Position numbers and translations under genes: made by a program. 64,000 nucleotides of DNA from Paraburkholderia ginsengisoli NBRC 100965 (lineage in GTDB: Bacteria > Pseudomonadota > Gammaproteobacteria > Burkholderiales > Burkholderiaceae), in NCBI RefSeq assembly GCF_000739735.1, contig NZ_BBJF01000011.1, positions 248,001-312,000 of the forward strand, given 5' to 3'. This document shows, in pieces, positions 60,157 to 64,000 of the stretch; the first letter of the stretch is position 1; each line of letters begins with the position of its first letter. The notes beneath the pieces are model-generated. The model saw nothing but the letters and a program-made list of their open reading frames with translations, did not search any database and was not told where the DNA came from.

Positions 60157-61692
60157 TCAACCCACCGCCGCAAACAACTTCGCCAGATCGAGATGCTCGG
60201 CGAGCGTATCGGCCAGCCGGTCCAGCGAGGCCTCGCGCAGCGCCGGGTAGTCGATTTTCTCCGCGTCGCTCAGACCCGCCCACGCGAGCAACGCGACGCA
60301 CGCGGCCGGCGTGTCGAACAGGCCGTGAACATAGGTGGCGAGAATCTGGCCGTCGGCGGATAGCGCACCGTCGGGACGCGTCCCCTCGGCGGATTGCGTG
60401 TTTTGCAGGTGCAGCGCGGGCGTGTCCAGCGCCGGGCCGCGCGTCTCGCCCATATGAATTTCGTAGCCCCCCGCCTCGGGCGAGCCGGGCAGCGCGAGCC
60501 GCCCGGTCACGTTCTGCAACGTCTTATCGCGCGTGAGAATCGTCGAGTAATCGAGCCAGCCGAGCCCCGCCGATGTTCCCGGCGCGCCCTCCACGCCGTG
60601 CGGGTCGGCGACTTCGCGTCCCAGCATCTGCATGCCGCCGCAAATGCCGATCACGCGTCCGCCGTAACGCAGATGCCGTTGCAGCACCGCGTCCCAGCCT
60701 TGCGCGCGCAGAAATGCCAGGTCGCCGCGCACATTTTTCGACCCCGGCAGGATGATCAGATCGGCCGGCGGCGGCGGCGTGCCGCTGCGCACGTAATGAA
60801 AGTCGACTTGGGGGTGCGCGCGCAACGCGTCGAAGTCGGTGTGATTGCTGATGTGCGGCAGCACCGGCACGACCACTCGCAGCATTCGTCCCGCGTCGCC
60901 GCTGTGCGCCGCGCGCAACTCGGGCGGCAGCATGTCCTCGGCGTCGAGCGTCAGGCCGTGCAGATACGGGACGACGCCGAGCACCGGCTTGCCGGTCTGC
61001 GCTTCGAGCCAGTCGAGTCCCGGCTGCAGCAGACCGATATCGCCGCGAAACCGGTTGATGATGAAGCCGCGCACCCGCGCCTGCTCGCTCGCGGACAGAC
61101 ACGCGAGCGTGCCGGTCAGATGCGCGAACACGCCGCCGCGATCGATATCGGCGACCAGCACCACCGGACAATCGACGGCTTCCGCGAAACCCATGTTGGC
61201 GATGTCGCGCTCGCGCAAATTGATCTCGGCGGGACTGCCCGCGCCTTCGACAAAGATCGTGTCGTACGCGGCCTGCAAACGCGCATACGATTCCAGCACC
61301 GCTTCGAACGCGACCGGCTTGTAGTCGTGATACGCGCGCGCGTCGAGATTCATGCGCGCCTTGCCGTGGATGATCACCTGCGCGCCGCGATCGCTGGTCG
61401 GTTTGAGCAGCACGGGGTTGAGGTCGGTGTGCGCGGCAATCCCGGCGGCCACCGCCTGCAACGCCTGGGCGCGGCCGATCTCGCCGCCGTCGACCGTCAC
61501 CGCGCTGTTGAGCGCCATGTTCTGCGGCTTGAACGGCGCGACCCGCACGCCCGCGCGACGCGCGAGGCGGCAGAGGCCGGCGACCAGCGTGCTCTTGCCG
61601 GCGTCGGACGTAGTGCCCTGAATCATCAGCGTGCCGCGCGGCACGGGGACGGCGTCAGGCGAGGTGGGAAGCGAAGTCGGGGTCGTGGTCAC
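60157..61692 (-). CDS. cobQ: Cobyric acid synthase
   Basis: The GTG at 61692 gives 511 residues. ATG 61740 (527 aa) and ATG 61626 (489 aa) are alternatives and no ribosome binding site decides. The N-terminal dethiobiotin-synthetase-like ATPase has MIQGTTSDAGKSTLVAGLCR and PFKPQNMALNS. The class I glutamine amidotransferase domain has the nucleophile Cys in IGICGGMQMLG and His in YVHGLFD. It amidates four side chains of adenosylcobyrinic acid diamide. It is divergent from cobU-cbiB. Confidence 0.94.
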   Translation of the reverse strand: MTTTPTSLPTSPDAVPVPRGTLMIQGTTSDAGKSTLVAGLCRLARRAGVRVAPFKPQNMALNSAVTVDGGEIGRAQALQAVAAGIAAHTDLNPVLLKPTSDRGAQVIIHGKARMNLDARAYHDYKPVAFEAVLESYARLQAAYDTIFVEGAGSPAEINLRERDIANMGFAEAVDCPVVLVADIDRGGVFAHLTGTLACLSASEQARVRGFIINRFRGDIGLLQPGLDWLEAQTGKPVLGVVPYLHGLTLDAEDMLPPELRAAHSGDAGRMLRVVVPVLPHISNHTDFDALRAHPQVDFHYVRSGTPPPPADLIILPGSKNVRGDLAFLRAQGWDAVLQRHLRYGGRVIGICGGMQMLGREVADPHGVEGAPGTSAGLGWLDYSTILTRDKTLQNVTGRLALPGSPEAGGYEIHMGETRGPALDTPALHLQNTQSAEGTRPDGALSADGQILATYVHGLFDTPAACVALLAWAGLSDAEKIDYPALREASLDRLADTLAEHLDLAKLFAAVG

Positions 61693-61773
61693 GGGAGCTT
61701 GGGGTCGGCGGTGAGAAGGCGGTGTAGCGGGCCGCCGCATTATCCCATCGCGCCGGCCCGCACTGCACGCCGG

Positions 61774-61779
61774 TACAAT
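61774..61779 (+). promoter_or_regulatory. -10 element of cobU, possibly leaderless
   Basis: TACAAT ends 6 bp before the cobU ATG at 61786. Transcription from it would start at or next to the start codon, and no ribosome binding site is present. No B12 riboswitch fits in the 94-bp gap to cobQ. Confidence 0.45.
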
Positions 61780-61785
61780 CACGCG

Positions 61786-62340
61786 ATGACTCCCCGCGAC
61801 CTCACCTTCGTTCTCGGCGGCGCGCGTTCGGGCAAGAGCCTGCACGCCGAACAACTCGCCGGCGACAGCGCCCTCCCCGTCACCTACATCGCCACCGCCC
61901 GCGTGTCTGACGACGCCGAATTCAGCGCGCGCATCGCGCACCATCGCGCGCGGCGTCCCGCGCATTGGCGGCTTCTCGAAGCGGGCGTCGATCTCGCCGG
62001 CGCGGTGACGCAAAGCGACGCGCCCGGCCACTGCCTGCTGATCGACTGCCTGACGCTGTGGCTCGCCAACCTGCTCTGTCCGGCCGAAGGCGAAGCGCTG
62101 CCGCTCGACCGGTATCACGCGCGCGTCGCCGCGCTGGAAGCGGCGCTCGTGAACGCCCAAGGCAAGATCATCGTGGTCAGCAACGAAATCGGCCTGGGCG
62201 TGGTGCCGCTCGGCGCGGCCACGCGGCTTTACGTCGACGAACTCGGCCACCTCAATCAGCGCATCGCCGCCGTGAGCACCACGGCCACGATGATGGTCGC
62301 GGGCTTGCCGCTCGCGCTGAAAACAGCGGGCCGCGCGTGA
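61786..62340 (+). CDS. cobU: Adenosylcobinamide kinase / guanylyltransferase
   Basis: The 184-residue protein has the P-loop VLGGARSGKSLHAEQLA (9-25, core GGARSGKS at 11-18). It also has the GMP-accepting His region RIAHHRARRP and the LLIDCLTLWLANLL and NEIGLGVVP motifs. It phosphorylates adenosylcobinamide and attaches GMP for nucleotide-loop assembly. The stop TGA overlaps the next start (TGATG), so cbiB is coupled. Confidence 0.95.
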   Translation: MTPRDLTFVLGGARSGKSLHAEQLAGDSALPVTYIATARVSDDAEFSARIAHHRARRPAHWRLLEAGVDLAGAVTQSDAPGHCLLIDCLTLWLANLLCPAEGEALPLDRYHARVAALEAALVNAQGKIIVVSNEIGLGVVPLGAATRLYVDELGHLNQRIAAVSTTATMMVAGLPLALKTAGRA

Positions 62341-63275
62341 TGCTGACGCTGCCTCTCATCGCGACCCTGGCGAGCGCGGGCGTGGTCATCGACCGCTGGT
62401 TCGGCGAGCCGCGCGCCGCGCATCCGCTGGTCGGGTTCGGTAACTGGGCGAAGCGTCTCGAGAAGCGCTACAACACGGGCCGGCGCTTGCGGCTCAAGGG
62501 ACTGCTCGCGTGGGCGCTGGCGGTATTGCCGCCGGTGCTGATCGCGTGGTGGCTGGTCGCCGTGCTGCCGTTCTTCGCGGCCTGCGCGGTGCACGTCGCG
62601 CTGCTCTGGTTCGCGCTCGGCGCGCGCAGCCTGCACGATCACATCGCGCCAATCGCGCAGGCTCTGCTGAAACGCGATCTCGCGCAAGCGCGTCTGCTGA
62701 CCGCGCGCATCGTGTCGCGCGAAACCGCGCACGCCGATGAAGCCGCGTTGTCGCGCGCGGCGGTCGAATCGGCGCTCGAAAACGGCAACGACGCGATCTT
62801 CGGCGCGCTGTTCTGGTTCGCGATCGCGGGCGGTCCGGGCGCGCTCGGGTTTCGTCTCGCCAACACGCTCGACGCGATGTGGGGCTATCGCACGCCGCGC
62901 TATCTGCGTTTCGGCTGGGCGGCGGCGCGCCTCGACGACGTGCTCAACTGGATTCCCGCGCGCCTGACCGCCGCCAGCTATGCGCTGCTCGGCGACACGC
63001 ACACCGCGTGGCGCTGCTGGCGCGAGCAGGCGCCGCGCTGGGATAGCCCGAACGCGGGACCGGTGATGGCCTCGGGCGCGGGCAGTCTGAACGTGCTGAT
63101 CGGCGGGCCGGCGGTCTATAACGGCGCGCTCGAACATCGGCCGACGCTCGGCTTCGGGCATCCCGCGAAGGCCAGCCACGTGACGGCGGCGCTGCGGCTG
63201 GTCGAGCGGACGCTCATTCTCTGGCTGGCGGTGCTGATCGTGCTGGCGTTGCTGAGCGTGCCGTTTCATGGTTGA
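62340..63275 (+). CDS. cbiB: Adenosylcobinamide-phosphate synthase CbiB/CobD
   Basis: Starting at ATG 62340 gives 311 residues, an integral membrane protein. Motifs are VIDRWFGEPRAAHPLVGFG, SLHDHIAPIAQAL, VSRETAHADEAALSRAAVES, RLANTLDAMWGYRTPRY and a C-terminal helix. It couples cobyric acid with aminopropanol (or its phosphate) to give cobinamide. It lies between cobU and the threonine-phosphate decarboxylase gene that supplies aminopropanol phosphate, so the operon order follows the chemistry. It is called cobD in Pseudomonas nomenclature. Confidence 0.93.
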   Translation: MLTLPLIATLASAGVVIDRWFGEPRAAHPLVGFGNWAKRLEKRYNTGRRLRLKGLLAWALAVLPPVLIAWWLVAVLPFFAACAVHVALLWFALGARSLHDHIAPIAQALLKRDLAQARLLTARIVSRETAHADEAALSRAAVESALENGNDAIFGALFWFAIAGGPGALGFRLANTLDAMWGYRTPRYLRFGWAAARLDDVLNWIPARLTAASYALLGDTHTAWRCWREQAPRWDSPNAGPVMASGAGSLNVLIGGPAVYNGALEHRPTLGFGHPAKASHVTAALRLVERTLILWLAVLIVLALLSVPFHG

Positions 63276-64000
63276 GCGCATGGATGAACGCACGCCCGGC
63301 CATCTGAGCGGCGCGCCAAACGACGTCGTAGTTCACGGCGGCAATCTGCACGAAGCAGCCGACCGCTACGGCATTCCGTACGCGCAGTGGCTCGACCTGT
63401 CGACGGGCATCAATCCGCACGGCTATCCGGTGCCGCCCGTTCCGGCCGACGCCTGGCGCCGCCTGCCCGACGATGGCGACGACTTCGCCGCCTGCGCCGC
63501 GCGCTACTACCACGCACCCGATGCGGCGCACGTGCTGCCGGTAGCCGGCAGCCAGGCGGCGATTCGCACGTTGCCCACGCTGCTGCCGCGCGCGACGGTC
63601 GGCATTGCGTCGCTCACGTACAGCGAATATGCGCCCGCGTTCGCCCGCGCCGGGCATCGGGTCGCGCCGCTCGACGTGCGTTGGGACGAGTTGCCGGACA
63701 CGCTCACGCATGCGGTCGTCGTGAATCCTAACAATCCCACGGCCACGCATCTGAGCGTCGACAAGCTGCTGCACTGGCACGTCCAGTTGCGCGCGCGCGG
63801 CGGCACGTTGCTGGTCGACGAAGCCTTCGCCGATACCCTGCCCGCGGGGTCGCTCGCGGCGAGCGCGCATCTCGACGGCCTGATCGTGTTGCGTTCGCCG
63901 GGCAAGTTCTTCGGACTTGCCGGCGTGCGCGCGGGCTTCGTGCTCGCGGCGCCCGCGTTGCTCGACGCGTTGCGGCACACGCTCGGCGCGTGGACGGTCG
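63268..64000 (+). CDS. cobC: Threonine-phosphate decarboxylase (3' truncated)
   Basis: The frame is open to the window end. ATG 63268 overlaps the cbiB end by 8 bp and ATG 63280 is an in-frame alternative. About 244 residues are visible, fold type I PLP: VVVHGGNLHEAADRYGIP and LDLSTGINPHGYP are typical of CobC/CobD. VVVNPNNPTATHLS precedes the cofactor-binding Asp/Glu region LLVDEAFADT. The Schiff-base Lys lies in SPGKFFGLAGVRAGF. It makes aminopropanol O-2-phosphate for the linker of cobalamin. About 90-110 residues are missing. Confidence 0.92.
   Translation, partial: MVERMDERTPGHLSGAPNDVVVHGGNLHEAADRYGIPYAQWLDLSTGINPHGYPVPPVPADAWRRLPDDGDDFAACAARYYHAPDAAHVLPVAGSQAAIRTLPTLLPRATVGIASLTYSEYAPAFARAGHRVAPLDVRWDELPDTLTHAVVVNPNNPTATHLSVDKLLHWHVQLRARGGTLLVDEAFADTLPAGSLAASAHLDGLIVLRSPGKFFGLAGVRAGFVLAAPALLDALRHTLGAWTV

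Noticed and set aside
61693..61785. Cobalamin riboswitch for the cob genes
   Set aside because: The divergent gap is only about 94 bp, too short for a B12 riboswitch. The GCCACTG string inside cobU (near 62029) is coding and coincidental.
1..64000. CRISPR array, prophage, insertion sequence or defence island
   Set aside because: No spaced direct repeats, transposase, integrase, terminal inverted repeats or typical defence-gene motifs were seen. The gene content is core chromosomal.

Overview
The window is high-GC, densely packed bacterial chromosome that reads as Burkholderia sensu lato (most likely Paraburkholderia), main chromosome. Supporting this are the single-polypeptide glucokinase-HexR/RpiR fusion known from Burkholderia, beta-proteobacterial gene neighbourhoods (minCDE; ftsK-lolA and rarA-serS; mrp/metG; tamA/tamB; a DUF3460 protein before scpA; panC-panD), and many tiny YY- or W-rich exported proteins. 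No prophage, transposase, CRISPR array, toxin-antitoxin pair or recognisable defence island is visible. It is core genome with a few accessory inserts. The first and last genes run off the window.

Layout. 1-5.7 kb: an MHS-type transporter (5' truncated), small membrane and lipoprotein genes, heptosyltransferase I, a ClC antiporter, and two small exported proteins. 6.1-9.9 kb: minE-minD-minC, a GNAT acetyltransferase and methionine aminopeptidase. 10.2-14.2 kb: a four-gene, tightly coupled operon (FAD oxidoreductase, DUF1365, cyclopropane-synthase-like methyltransferase, chalcone-isomerase-like protein) that probably modifies membrane acyl chains. 14.4-17.4 kb: tRNA-Ser(CGA), serS and rarA. 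17.8-21.3 kb: an NCS1 permease, a ureohydrolase and a divergent LysR regulator, placed between rarA and lolA. 21.4-25.9 kb: lolA, ftsK and divergent trxB. 26.3-29.6 kb: Smr protein, TRIC-family channel, GST and a LysR regulator.

29.6-38.9 kb is a carbon-metabolism locus. A glucose/mannose-type ABC importer (gtsABCD-like) is divergent from zwf-pgl-glk/hexR. A near-perfect HexR-type palindrome overlaps the predicted zwf promoter, so the fused glucokinase-regulator probably controls its own operon and possibly the importer. Several strong intercistronic hairpins lie inside these operons.

39-49.4 kb: bestrophin-like channel, a two-repeat LprI-like protein coupled to a PLP amino-acid decarboxylase, dcd, a SodC-like lipoprotein that appears to have lost key metal ligands, mrp/apbC, an OmpA-family lipoprotein, and metG preceded by a terminator-containing leader region. 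49.5-56 kb: tamB and tamA. 56-60 kb: DUF3460, scpA, panC, panD, an orphan ParA and a PaaI-type thioesterase. 60.2-64 kb: cobalamin genes (cobQ; divergent cobU-cbiB-cobC, the last truncated by the window end).

All assignments were made by reading translated motifs and DNA by eye. No database search or folding program was run.
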